NCBI GenBank assembly: GCA_031359995.1 | Contig: JANMAT010000038.1 | Location: forward strand, 11,338-75,337 | Direction of reading: 5' to 3' | DNA length: 64,000 bases | Origin: JANMAT01 sp031359995 | GTDB lineage: Bacteria; Actinomycetota; Acidimicrobiia; Acidimicrobiales; Ilumatobacteraceae | Part shown: positions 41,710 through 49,741 of the stretch, in pieces | Layout: the number at the start of each line of letters is the position of its first letter | How positions within the stretch are numbered: the first letter of the stretch is position 1 | The notes under the pieces: model-generated | Database searches by the model: none | What the model saw: the letters and a program-made list of their open reading frames with translations, nothing else | Told to the model about the DNA's origin: nothing | Made by a program: the position numbers and the translations under genes

Positions 41710-43251
41710 TCACCAGTCGGTCGGCACGTAGTCCTTCAGGAACCGGCCCCACACGTGGTGGCCGGTGTTGAACCCGCTGATGATCGGGTCCACGATGCGC
41801 GCCGCGCCGTCGACGATGTCGAGCGGCGGGTGGAAGTGCTGCTCGTCGCGCTTGCGCGCCGCGATGGCGGCCGGGTCCTCGTCGCTGACCCAGCCGGTGT
41901 CGACGCTGTTCATGTGGATGCCGTCGGCGTGGTAGTCGGCGGCCGAGGTGCGCGTCATCATGTTCAGCGCGGCCTTGGCCATGTTCGTGTGCGGGTGCCG
42001 CGTGGTCTTCATGCGCCGATAGAACTGGCCCTCCACCGCGGAGACGTTCACGACGTGCTTGTCGCGCTCGGGCGTGCGCAGCATCAGCGGCTTCAGCCGG
42101 GCGTTCAGCACGAACGGCGCCACCGCGTTCACCAGCTGGGTCTCCAGCAGCTCCACCGACGACACCTCGGCCAGCGTGAGCCGCCACGAGTTCCGGTCGC
42201 GCAGGTCGACCTGCTGCAGGTCCTGGTCGAGCCGGCCCTCGGGGAACAGGTGGCCCTGGGGCGCGTCGTCGGACAGCAGCGGCGCCTGTGACAGCTGGGC
42301 GGCGTGGGTCAGGCCCAGCGGCGCCGCACCCAAGGGCAGGGCCGGGGCGCCGGATCCGTTGCCGCTGCTCAGCATGTCGGCGGCCCGCAGGCCCTCGTAG
42401 GCGCCGAGCAGGCGGTGCACCTCGGGCGGCATGGCGGCCAGCGACGCGTCCTCCGCGTCCATCATGTGCCGGTAGAAGTCGGGCGGCCGCCGCACCGTCT
42501 GGCACGCGTTGTTGACGATGAAGTCGAGGCGTTCGCGCGTGGCCAGCAGGTGGGCGCAGAACGCCTCCACGCTCGGCGTGTGGCGCAGGTCGAGGCCGAA
42601 GATCTCGAGCCGGTGACCCCACTCGGCGAAGTCCGCTTCGGCGGCGTAGCGCAGCGCCGAGTCACGCGGGAAGCGCGTCGTCACGATGAGATGGGCACCG
42701 GCGCGCAACAGCTTGATGCCGGCCTGGTAGCCGATCTTCACGCGCCCACCGGTCAGCAGGGCGACCCGCCCGCGCAGGTCGGCCGTCTCGCGGCGCTTGG
42801 CGTAGTTCAGTGCCGCGCACGACGGACACATCTGGTCGTAGAACGCGTGGGCCTCGGTGTAGTGGGCCTTGCACACGTAGCAGTGCCGCTCCGCCAGCAG
42901 CTCGCGCTCGGCGGCCGTGTCGATGTCGTCGTCGATGGCGTCGGGGCCCACGTCGAGCGGGGCGAACACGTTGGGCGTGGTGAACACCGGCTTGGCTCGC
43001 AGCACGCGGATGCCGGTGTCGGCCAGGGTCTGCTGATCGCGCTGGGCCTTCTGGGCCTTCTGCTGGCGGCGCTGGGCCTTGATCCGGCGGCGCCGCTCCT
43101 GCACGTCGGGCGCGTACACGTCGCCGGCGGCGTTGAGCAGACGGGTGCGCTCGGCCACCGGCAGCGCCTCGAGCAGGTCGCGGTCGGCCACCACCGCCTC
43201 CAGCGCCTCGATGGCCGCCCGCAGCCGATCCGCCATCTCGTCTCCGGCCAC
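41710..43251 (-). CDS. SDR-family oxidoreductase with N-terminal zinc-ribbon-like region
   Basis: 513 residues; a second in-frame ATG (MADRLRAAIEAL) is five codons in. The first ~170 residues are unusual for the family: a charged helix with RRRRIKAQRRQQKAQKAQR, then two Cys pairs CYVCKAHY and CPSCA that look like a zinc ribbon. From ~180 a short-chain dehydrogenase core follows: GRVALLTGGRVKIGYQAG (glycine-rich dinucleotide loop), DFIVNNACQT (NNAG-like), and a C-terminal YHADGIHMNSVDTGWVSDE. The usual YxxxK is not clear by eye. Substrate unknown. Confidence 0.75.
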   Translation of the reverse strand: MAGDEMADRLRAAIEALEAVVADRDLLEALPVAERTRLLNAAGDVYAPDVQERRRRIKAQRRQQKAQKAQRDQQTLADTGIRVLRAKPVFTTPNVFAPLDVGPDAIDDDIDTAAERELLAERHCYVCKAHYTEAHAFYDQMCPSCAALNYAKRRETADLRGRVALLTGGRVKIGYQAGIKLLRAGAHLIVTTRFPRDSALRYAAEADFAEWGHRLEIFGLDLRHTPSVEAFCAHLLATRERLDFIVNNACQTVRRPPDFYRHMMDAEDASLAAMPPEVHRLLGAYEGLRAADMLSSGNGSGAPALPLGAAPLGLTHAAQLSQAPLLSDDAPQGHLFPEGRLDQDLQQVDLRDRNSWRLTLAEVSSVELLETQLVNAVAPFVLNARLKPLMLRTPERDKHVVNVSAVEGQFYRRMKTTRHPHTNMAKAALNMMTRTSAADYHADGIHMNSVDTGWVSDEDPAAIAARKRDEQHFHPPLDIVDGAARIVDPIISGFNTGHHVWGRFLKDYVPTDW

Positions 43252-43324
43252 GACGTCCGAATCTACCGGCCGGCCGCCGGATCCGACTTGGCCGTGTCGG
43301 TGACATCGACCCGGTTACGGGCGT

Positions 43325-43350
43325 GATCCGTCTCACATGCGAGACGGATC
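43325..43350. terminator. Hairpin between SDR promoter region and dtxR stop
   Basis: GATCCGTCTC at 43325-43334 and GAGACGGATC at 43341-43350 form a perfect 10-bp stem around a 6-nt loop, about 35 bp past the stop of the DtxR-type gene, with no clear U tract. It could terminate the iron operon or be an operator upstream of the SDR gene. Confidence 0.45.
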
Positions 43351-43384
43351 CGGCTCAGACCGCGCCGACCCCACCCGCGTCGGG

Positions 43385-43780
43385 TCAGGACCGGAGCCCG
43401 GCCGTGGCATCCAGGCCGAACAGGCGGGCGAGCGCGTCCTCCACGGTGGCCGAGATGACGTGCTCCCACTTGCCCGCCTCGTGGCGAGCGTCGTCGGGGT
43501 CGAGCCCGAGGACGTCGACGAGGAGCTGCTCAGCCAGGCGCCGGCGGCGCACGACCCGATCGGCCAGGCTGCGCCCGGCGGGCGTCAGCTCGATGATGCC
43601 GGCGGTCACCTGCACGAGCCCGGCCACGCCGAGTCGGCGGATCATGCCCGACACCGCAGGGCGGGTCACGCCGAGCCGCTCGGCCACCCGGGCCTGGATG
43701 ACCTCCACATCGGCCTGGCCCAGCTCCAGAATGGTCTCGCAGTACTCCTCCGACGCGGGGTGCCACTCGAGATCGCTCAT
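43385..43780 (-). CDS. DtxR/MntR-type metal-dependent regulator
   Basis: 131 residues from the ATG at 43780. The N-terminal HTH (EEYCETILELGQADVEVIQARVAERLGVTRPAVSGMIRRLGVAGLV) is followed by a dimerisation/metal domain (RRRLAEQLLVDVLGLDPDDARHEAGKWEHVIS) with His and Glu ligands. It lacks the SH3-like third domain of IdeR, so it is MntR-sized. Last gene of an iron-uptake operon; the palindrome at 48027-48046 in front of that operon is its likely operator. Its ATG overlaps the previous stop by 4 bp. Confidence 0.88.
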   Translation of the reverse strand: MSDLEWHPASEEYCETILELGQADVEVIQARVAERLGVTRPAVSGMIRRLGVAGLVQVTAGIIELTPAGRSLADRVVRRRRLAEQLLVDVLGLDPDDARHEAGKWEHVISATVEDALARLFGLDATAGLRS

Positions 43781-44208
43781 CCCGCGCCGCCCACGGTCGT
43801 CTCGATGGCGCGGGCCAGGTCGTCGGCGGCCGTGCCGAACCCTGCGGTGGCAGGATCGCGCCCCCGCAGGGCGGCGAGCCGGCCGTTGAGCGCGTCGCGT
43901 TGGATCGCGGTGAGCCACGGCGCACCGTCGAACAACTGCCCCAGACCGGTGGCCGTCCGGTCGAGCACCAGGGTGGCGCCGCCGTCTCCCGACGCGGTGG
44001 CGGCGGCGGCCTGCTCGTGCAGGGCCAGGACACGGAGCCCGGCCGCCAGTTCGGTCGCCCGGGCTCGGGACCGCTGCAACTGGTCGCCCACGGTGGAGGC
44101 CGAGGCCCGGCCCAGAACCAGCCCGGCTCCGAGTCCGACGACGAGCCCGGCCAGCGCCGCCAGCATGCGGAGGCGACGCCCGCGACTCGGGGGGATGTAC
44201 AAGGCCAT
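43777..44208 (-). CDS. Membrane-anchored hypothetical protein of the iron operon
   Basis: 143 residues from the ATG at 44208. After MALYIPPSRGRRLR comes one transmembrane segment (MLAALAGLVVGLGAGLVLG). The extracytoplasmic part is helical: STVGDQLQRSRARATELAAGL, then WLTAIQRDALNGRLAALRG and a short tail. Family not recognised. It sits between the hydantoinase-like gene (2-bp gap) and the DtxR-type gene (4-bp overlap), so it is co-expressed with the FTR1 permease and may be an accessory of the transporter. Confidence 0.6.
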   Translation of the reverse strand: MALYIPPSRGRRLRMLAALAGLVVGLGAGLVLGRASASTVGDQLQRSRARATELAAGLRVLALHEQAAAATASGDGGATLVLDRTATGLGQLFDGAPWLTAIQRDALNGRLAALRGRDPATAGFGTAADDLARAIETTVGGAG

Positions 44209-44210
44209 GG

Positions 44211-46259
44211 TCAGCTTCTCCCGATGATGAGGAGCGGTCGGTCGTCGACCGCCAGGGCGGCCACGTGGGCGGCGTGACCCGCTGCGTCGGTGGTATCGAG
44301 CTCGACGAGTCGGCGGCCGGTGACCACCCACGCGCTCGGCGGCGACGCGACCGGACCCGAACGACGGGTGTGACGGCGCACGGCGTCGGCGATCTGGTCG
44401 TCGTTCGGCGCCACGAGCGCTTCGCCGGTGACGTCGATCACGACGTCGGCGTACCGGTCGAGCATCGCCACCCGCCCACCGTCGACCGCCACCCAGTGGC
44501 TGCCGGCCGGCGCGACCGTCGCGAAGCCACGGCGGTGGGCAGCACGGCCGGCCTCCTCGGCGGTGGCCGGCGCCCGACCGGGCAGGGCACCCGACGCCAG
44601 GGCCACGGCGCCCGTGGCCGTCACGCGCACCGCACCCCGCTGGGCGTTCTGGGTCACGCGGATGTCGAGCGACGCCTCGAACGCGCCGGCCCGCACGGCC
44701 TCGTCCTCTACGTCGGCGATGAGGTCGCGCACGTCGGTCGGGGTGATCCGGGCGAAGGTGCGCTCGCGCTCGGCTCGCACCAGCGACAGGGCATCGCCCA
44801 CGGCGCTGATGACCTCGGCTCGATCGGGCACCACGACGGCCAGGCCCATGGCCCGGGCCACCGCTCGGCCGAGACCGCCGGCGCCGCCGCCCACGGCGAC
44901 CAGCACCGGTGTGCGCAGGTGGTGCTCACGGGCGACGGCGTGGATCACGTCGGCCACCGCCTGGGTCGAGGCCTGCAGCATGCGACGGGCGACCTCGTCG
45001 CCGGGCAGGCGCAGGTAGGCGCCGGCGACAGCAAACGCCGCCCGTGCCGCGTCGGCGTCGCCGGCGGCGTAGTCGCCTGCCTCCACCACCCCGAGCACGT
45101 GGGCCGCGCAGGTGTTGGTGAGGGCCACGCGCCGGCCGTCGACGAGACAGAGCACAAGGTGGTCGGCGAGGTCTTGGGCGCGTGGCGCGATGAGCTCCAC
45201 GGCGGCACCGTCGAACCGCTCGGCGGTCAGGTAGCACGCGTAGGGAAGGCCGGCGATGTGGGCGCTCCGCGGACCCACACCGTGGACCTTGCCCCGACGG
45301 GCCCGCAGCAGTGATCCGCCGGCGACCCCGACCACACGCACGTCGAGGGCGCGTATGGCCGTGGCGTGGCTCGCCACGCGCACGTACGCCAGCAGCGGTT
45401 GTCCGCCCTTCACGGCGGCCACGTTCGTGGACGTGCCACCCACTTCGACGACGACCGCGTCGTCGACTGCGGTGGTGCGGATCGCCCCGGCGACGGAGGC
45501 CGACGGTCCGGAGTAGAGCGTGCGTGTCGGCGCCGACCGGAACCCGTCGAGATCGGTCGCGCCTCCGTCGCCGCGCATCACCAGCACCGGCGCGGTGATC
45601 CCGACCGCGGCCACCCCGTGCCGCACGACCTCGGCGGTGTGCAAGGCGATCGGCAGGATCGACGCGTTGAGGGCGGCCGACACCGAACGGAGCTCCAGAC
45701 CGTAGAGGCCGCTCAGCTCGGAAGAGGTGGTGGCGGGCAGGCCGGCCCGCCGGGCGGCGTCGGCCACGAGCCGTTCGTTCGTGGGGTCGTCGGGGGCGAA
45801 CGCCTCAGCCACGGCGATCGCCTCGGCGCCTGCGGCCCGCAATCGGGCCACCACCGCGTCGGCGGCGCGCTCGTCGAAGCCGTCGGTCACATCGACGAAC
45901 TCAGTCACGGTGGCCAGCGCGTGATCGACGTTGAGCTCGACGCGGGGAGCGATCGTGCGTCGGCGGGCCTTGCGTAGATCGGGTCGACGACCCATGCCGA
46001 CCAGGCCGACCACGGCACCGTCACCTTCCAGGAACGCATTCACGGCCTGCGTCGTGGAGTGGGTGACCAGCTCGATGCGCTCGGCGCCGACGTCCTGCGC
46101 GATGCGGCCGATGGCGTCGACGACACCCGCGGCCGCACCGTCGACGTGGTCGTGGGAGGTGGGGATGACGGCCTCGGCCACGACTGCCTGTCGCTCGGTG
46201 TCGAAGGCGATGGCCTTGGTGAACGTGCCTCCAACGTCGACACCGACGCGTATCGCCAT
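44211..46259 (-). CDS. Hydantoinase/oxoprolinase (HyuA)-like ATPase in an iron operon
   Basis: 682 residues, matching the A-type subunit of hydantoinase/5-oxoprolinase: the actin-like ATPase fold opens with GVDVGGTFTKAIAFD, followed by HSTTQAVNAFLEGDGAVVGLVG, RGDGGATDLDGF, SGPSASVAGAI, VVEVGGTSTNVA and VAVGGGAGGLGRAVARAMG. In known enzymes the A subunit, usually with a B subunit, couples ATP to opening of hydantoin, 5-oxoproline or acetophenone-type substrates. No B subunit is encoded here. It lies 3 bp after FTR1 and 2 bp before the membrane protein, so it is part of the iron operon, which is unexpected. Confidence 0.82.
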   Translation of the reverse strand: MAIRVGVDVGGTFTKAIAFDTERQAVVAEAVIPTSHDHVDGAAAGVVDAIGRIAQDVGAERIELVTHSTTQAVNAFLEGDGAVVGLVGMGRRPDLRKARRRTIAPRVELNVDHALATVTEFVDVTDGFDERAADAVVARLRAAGAEAIAVAEAFAPDDPTNERLVADAARRAGLPATTSSELSGLYGLELRSVSAALNASILPIALHTAEVVRHGVAAVGITAPVLVMRGDGGATDLDGFRSAPTRTLYSGPSASVAGAIRTTAVDDAVVVEVGGTSTNVAAVKGGQPLLAYVRVASHATAIRALDVRVVGVAGGSLLRARRGKVHGVGPRSAHIAGLPYACYLTAERFDGAAVELIAPRAQDLADHLVLCLVDGRRVALTNTCAAHVLGVVEAGDYAAGDADAARAAFAVAGAYLRLPGDEVARRMLQASTQAVADVIHAVAREHHLRTPVLVAVGGGAGGLGRAVARAMGLAVVVPDRAEVISAVGDALSLVRAERERTFARITPTDVRDLIADVEDEAVRAGAFEASLDIRVTQNAQRGAVRVTATGAVALASGALPGRAPATAEEAGRAAHRRGFATVAPAGSHWVAVDGGRVAMLDRYADVVIDVTGEALVAPNDDQIADAVRRHTRRSGPVASPPSAWVVTGRRLVELDTTDAAGHAAHVAALAVDDRPLLIIGRS

Positions 46260-46262
46260 CGC

Positions 46263-47585
46263 TCAGCCCCCCTGTTCGACGTCGACGGTGATGCGCCGGT
46301 CGACGGTCGATCCGTCGGCCGTCGCCCCGGGCGCCATCGATGCGCGGTGGTGCCGAGGTCGCAACACGAACAGGTACCCCGCGCCCACCAGGTACACCGC
46401 CGCCAGCGCGGCCTGGGCCAGCAACGTCTCACGAGTGGGCCAGTAGCCGAGCGACTGCGACAGGAAGATGGGCGCTCGCGGCCAGTTCGGCCACCGGTGC
46501 AGGCTCACCACGTCGGCCTCCTGCAACGACCGGACCGCGTTCCCGAGGAATGCCACCGAGGTGGCCATCAGCATCACGACTGCTGCCGACAGGAAGGTGC
46601 GCAACGGGAGCCGCCGCCCGAGCCGGAAGATCGCCCACGCAACGGCGGTGAGCGCCACGAGGCCCAGCCCGACACCGAGCAGGATCCAGCGACCCAACCC
46701 GTCGCCGAAGGAGACCAGCGCCTGGTAGAAGAGCGCTGTCTCGAAACCCTCGCGGTAGACGGCGGTGAAACCGACGAGCATGAGCGCGGTGGTGGAGCCG
46801 ATGGACACCGCCTTCCACACGCGGGCCCGCAGGAACTCGAGCCACCGCTTCTGCTCCAGCCGCGTGATGAGCCAGAACGAGACGTAGAACAGCATGGCCA
46901 CGGCCAACAGTGCGGTGACCGCCTCCAGCACCTCGCGACCGACGGGGAGCGCGGCCAGCACGCCGCGGAGCACCACGAAGGTGAACACCGTGGCCCCCGC
47001 AGCGGCAGCCATGCCCCACACCACCGGCCGCCGCAGATGGGCCGCCTTGACCGCCTCCAGGTAGCCGAACAGCACCGTGATGAGCAACACCGCCTCGAGG
47101 CCCTCGCGAAAGATGATCAGGAACGACTGACCCACCACTACGGCCGGGGCCGTGAGACCGGCGTCGGTGAGGCGACGCTCGGCCCGGTCGATGAGCGCCC
47201 GCAGTTCGACGACCGCGTCCCGCACCTCGTCCACCGGGGCGCCGTCACCGATGGCGCCCCGGATCTCGGCGAACTTCGTCTCGGCGTCGGAGGTCAACGT
47301 CGGGTCGGCCACCCGGAGCGGTATCTCGACCAGCTCGAAGTGGCTGAGGTAGCCGGTCCGGGCCTCCTGCAGCGCGGCGTCACCCTGGCCCTCCTTGATG
47401 AGTGCGAGCGTCCGGTCGATCGAGAGCCGCACGACGCCGAGCTGGCGGATCGCCTCGGCCCGGGCACCGTCGTCGGCCGCGTGGGCCCGGGCCGCGCCCA
47501 GGCCGATGCCCGCCAGCACCACGACGAGCACGATCAACCACCGGGCCCGCCGAACCGGCCGGGCCCCCGCCGTCGAGCCGCTCAT
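46263..47585 (-). CDS. FTR1/EfeU-type high-affinity iron permease
   Basis: 440 residues. Signal peptide WLIVLVVVLAGIGLGAARAHA, then an extracytoplasmic helical domain (~30-145), then seven or so membrane segments. The two iron-passage motifs REGLE (IIFREGLEAVLL) and REGFE (AVYREGFETALFYQ) are present, diagnostic of FTR1/EfeU. Imports ferric iron after ferrous oxidation at the membrane. It follows the small lipoprotein with a 4-bp overlap, and precedes the hydantoinase-like gene by 3 bp. Confidence 0.92.
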   Translation of the reverse strand: MSGSTAGARPVRRARWLIVLVVVLAGIGLGAARAHAADDGARAEAIRQLGVVRLSIDRTLALIKEGQGDAALQEARTGYLSHFELVEIPLRVADPTLTSDAETKFAEIRGAIGDGAPVDEVRDAVVELRALIDRAERRLTDAGLTAPAVVVGQSFLIIFREGLEAVLLITVLFGYLEAVKAAHLRRPVVWGMAAAAGATVFTFVVLRGVLAALPVGREVLEAVTALLAVAMLFYVSFWLITRLEQKRWLEFLRARVWKAVSIGSTTALMLVGFTAVYREGFETALFYQALVSFGDGLGRWILLGVGLGLVALTAVAWAIFRLGRRLPLRTFLSAAVVMLMATSVAFLGNAVRSLQEADVVSLHRWPNWPRAPIFLSQSLGYWPTRETLLAQAALAAVYLVGAGYLFVLRPRHHRASMAPGATADGSTVDRRITVDVEQGG

Positions 47586-47992
47586 CCCGGGTGGGCCGCC
47601 AGGTAGGTGGCGACGGCCTTCGCGATGGCATCCGCTCCCTCCTGGGCCTTGACCGCGTCACCGGCGGACGCCGCCATCTCCAGGACGGCGAACGCATCCT
47701 CGATGGCGAGGTACGTAGCCGAGTCGTTCGCCTTCACCGCCCCTTCGACCGGCTTCCACGACGGCTCCAGCTGCTCCACGAGCTCGGTCGCCTTGGTCTT
47801 GTCGGCAGCCGCGGCGACCACCGCCGTGGCCGTGGTCTGGAGGGCCCGCAAGCCCGTCGCCACCTCGGCGTCACCGGCCCGGAGCGACTCCGGCACCACC
47901 GTCGCGACTGGTTCGGCCGCCTTCGAGCTACCGCAGGCGACACCACCGAACGTCAACGCCGCCGCCACCACGACCACCCTCATTGCTCGCAT
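47582..47992 (-). CDS. Small secreted lipoprotein, first gene of iron operon
   Basis: 136 residues from the ATG at 47992 (MRAMRVVVVAAALTFGGVACG), with a GVAC lipobox, so membrane-anchored. The mature part is helical and Ala-rich (ATGLRALQTTATAVVAAAADKTKATELVEQLEPSWKPVEGAVK), similar in size and style to EfeO/imelysin-like helical modules, though no HxxE motif is obvious. It overlaps FTR1 by 4 bp. The metal-box palindrome lies 35 bp upstream of its start, so this is the operon's promoter-proximal gene. Confidence 0.7.
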   Translation of the reverse strand: MRAMRVVVVAAALTFGGVACGSSKAAEPVATVVPESLRAGDAEVATGLRALQTTATAVVAAAADKTKATELVEQLEPSWKPVEGAVKANDSATYLAIEDAFAVLEMAASAGDAVKAQEGADAIAKAVATYLAAHPG

Positions 47993-48026
47993 GCGCTGCA
48001 CCTCTCTCGTCGGAGCCCACCTTTCA

Positions 48027-48046
48027 ATGTTAAGCATACCTAACAT
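48027..48046. promoter_or_regulatory. DtxR/IdeR-type metal box
   Basis: ATGTTAAGCATACCTAACAT is an imperfect palindrome of TTAGGTATGCTTAA type, close to the DtxR/IdeR/MntR operator pattern. It sits between the iron operon (lipoprotein start 47992) and the divergent response-regulator remnant (48084). The AT-rich block stands out from the high-GC surroundings. Likely binding site of the DtxR-type protein encoded at the end of the same operon, giving metal-dependent autoregulation. Confidence 0.6.
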
Positions 48047-48083
48047 CAACTGGCAACCACACCTGTCAACGGAGGGACGGCCA

Positions 48084-48652
48084 ATGCCCGAGTGTGTTAG
48101 GAGGCCTGAAGATCACGAGATGCTCACGGCGGAACGCGCGACCGGGCCGGTCATCCGGCTCCTGATCGTCGACGACCACCCGGTCATGCGGCGCGGGCTG
48201 AGCACGCTGTTCGCCGGTGCGTCCGACATCGACGTGGTGGGGCTGGCGAGCGACGCTCGCGAAGCAGCCGCGTTGGTCGACAGCACGTCGCCCGACATCG
48301 TGCTGATGGACATCGCCATGCCCGACGTCGACGGCGTCGAGGCGATCCGCTCGCTGCTGGAGTCGCACCCCGAGTTCGCCGTGCTGATCCTCACCACGTT
48401 CGCCGAGCTCGATCGCACTCTCGCCGGCATGAAGGTCGGTGCCTCGACCTGGAGGGCCTCAGCGGTCGCGAGCGAGAGGTGCTCGAGTTGGTGTCGGCCA
48501 GCCTGGGCAACCGTGACATCGCCCACCGACTCGGCATCAGCGAGGGCACCGTCAAGGCCCACCTGAAGCGCATCTTCGCCGTGCTGGGCACATCCAGCCG
48601 GACCGAGGCCGCGGTGTGGGCGCGCAAGTGCGGGCTGTTCCGGCCGCCGTGA
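48084..48652 (+). pseudogene. NarL/LuxR-type response regulator, disrupted
   Basis: ATG at 48084 with GGAGGGA upstream opens a receiver domain: LLIVDDHPVMRRGLS (Asp pair), VLMDIAMPDVDGVEA (phospho-acceptor Asp), VLILTTFAELDRTLAGMKVGA. At about 48440 the frame jumps. The HTH continues in another frame as LDLEGLSGREREVLELVS, NRDIAHRLGISEGTVKAHLKRIF and FAVLGTSSRTEAA to a TGA at 48650-48652. The segment with the conserved Lys and the linker is missing, so an out-of-frame internal deletion is the simplest explanation. Confidence 0.75.
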
Positions 48653-48668
48653 ACGCACGCGGTCTCGT

Positions 48669-48812
48669 GACGACATCGCCGCGGCCCATGCCGAGGTCAT
48701 GGCGCTCGGCGCCACCGTCATCGGGGCCGCCAGCACGTTCGACTCGCCCGCCGGCTTCCAGGTCTATGCCGACCCGGCCGGCCACCCCTTCTGCCTCTGC
48801 TGGGGCCCCTGA
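48669..48812 (+). pseudogene. C-terminal remnant of a VOC/glyoxalase-like protein
   Basis: Forty-seven codons read DDIAAAHAEVMALGATVIG, then FDSPAGFQVYADPAGHPFCLCW and a stop. This is the terminal beta-alpha-beta and the DPAGHPFCLC strand of an actinobacterial VOC protein. No N-terminal half precedes it; the response-regulator remnant ends 16 bp upstream. It ends just before the 104-bp att repeat. Confidence 0.6.
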
Positions 48813-48827
48813 GCCCACGACGCGCCC

Positions 48828-48931
48828 CGGGCCGGCCGCTCGGTGGCGACCGGCCCGTGGACCGTGCATCAGCCCTGGTGGGGCCGGCTCCGGGAGCAGG
48901 GCTCGAACCTGCGACCCGCTGATTAACAGTC
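48828..48931. repeat. Left att repeat (104 bp) of tRNA-Asn element
   Basis: A 104-bp sequence identical to 52485-52588. Its right-hand 44 bp are the 3' part of tRNA-Asn up to the anticodon; the rest is sequence normally 3' of the tRNA. It is not a functional tRNA because the 5' half is absent. Marks the far end of an integrated element. Confidence 0.85.
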
Positions 48932-48952
48932 GTTTCGACCCGGTACCGGCTC

Positions 48953-48968
48953 GTACCATCCAATGCCG
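48953..48968. repeat. Shared element-end motif, copy 2
   Basis: GTACCATCCAATGCCG, 14 of 16 bases identical to 38176-38191 in the other tRNA-bounded segment and likewise a short distance inside the left att repeat. A further TCGCCAGTCCGTCGAGT near 48995 is also matched near 38155. Possible arm-type site for the integrase. Confidence 0.4.
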
Positions 48969-49064
48969 TTTGACCAGCTCACAGAGGGTTCGCCAGTCCG
49001 TCGAGTACCGTCGTGTACCAGCCGGTGTCAGACATTCCGTGACCACGGCGTGACCACGGACCGG

Positions 49065-49475
49065 TCACGGCACGAGCGTCAGCGCGTCGACGTGGTTCGG
49101 CCGCACGACCCGGAAGTGGCGGTGATCGAGCGTCGCCACGGTGTGGGCGCCGAGACGTTCGGCCAGAGCGACGACACTGGCGTCGGTGCCGCCGAGCGGC
49201 AGGTCGCTGTACCGATCGACGAGCTCGGCGATACGGACGTAGTCGGTGGCGGTGAGCGCCTCGACCAGGAGGTCGCCGGCGGCGATCGAGCGGAAGAACG
49301 CCGCCTCCGCCGCCGCGCCGAGCTGCCGGTCGATCAGGTAGGCCGCCTCGGCCACCACGAGGGGGCTCGTCACCAGCAGCGCCGCAGCCGCCTCGAGGAG
49401 GTCGGCGCAGGCGGCGTGGTCAGGGTCGTTCTCGTCCGCTGCGGCGAGCAGGACGCCAGTGTCGACGAGCAGCAC
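49065..49475 (-). CDS. vapC: VapC-like PIN-domain toxin
   Basis: 136 residues. PIN acidic residues are at MLLVDTGVLLAAADE (Asp5), SPLVVAEAAYLID (Glu ~43), LGGTDASVVALAERL (Asp ~98) and TLDHRHFRVVRP (Asp ~116). Predicted Mg-dependent ribonuclease held in check by the antitoxin encoded 2 bp upstream. ATG-initiated. Not closely similar to the VapC at 38457. Located near the left end of the tRNA-Asn element, where it may stabilise the island. Confidence 0.88.
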   Translation of the reverse strand: MLLVDTGVLLAAADENDPDHAACADLLEAAAALLVTSPLVVAEAAYLIDRQLGAAAEAAFFRSIAAGDLLVEALTATDYVRIAELVDRYSDLPLGGTDASVVALAERLGAHTVATLDHRHFRVVRPNHVDALTLVP

Positions 49476-49477
49476 GC

Positions 49478-49684
49478 TCAGGAGCGCCCGAAGCCTTCGG
49501 CGAGCATGTCGTCGGCCTCACGGGCGGTACGGCCAGACGTGGAGGCACCCAGGCCGACGAAGCCGAGCCGGCGACGAGGCGGCCGGTCCTCGGCCAGCTC
49601 GACGAGCAGCTGCTCCGCCGTGAGCCCGCGCCGTGCCGCCTCGTCGGTGAGCCGCTCGGCGATCTCATGCTCGGTCATGGCCAT
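49478..49684 (-). CDS. vapB: VapB-like antitoxin
   Basis: 68 residues, MAMTEHEIAERLTDEAARRG then LTAEQLLVELAEDRPPRRRLGFVGLG and a C-terminal AREADDMLAEGFGRS. The N-terminal helices resemble a short DNA-binding domain, and the GFVGLG..S..TAREADD..AEGFG end is a common VapB toxin-wrapping tail in actinobacteria. The next gene, 2 bp on, is the PIN toxin. The repeat cluster at 49742-49830 lies upstream and may be its operator. Confidence 0.82.
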   Translation of the reverse strand: MAMTEHEIAERLTDEAARRGLTAEQLLVELAEDRPPRRRLGFVGLGASTSGRTAREADDMLAEGFGRS

Positions 49685-49741
49685 GCCGACAGCCTACGAC
49701 GGCGGGCCGGGATCGGGGCGGCGACTTGCCGCCGGTGTGAC

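Noticed and set aside
48888..48931. Second tRNA-Asn suspected in the left 104-bp repeat
   Set aside because: The sequence diverges straight after the anticodon; it is an att remnant.
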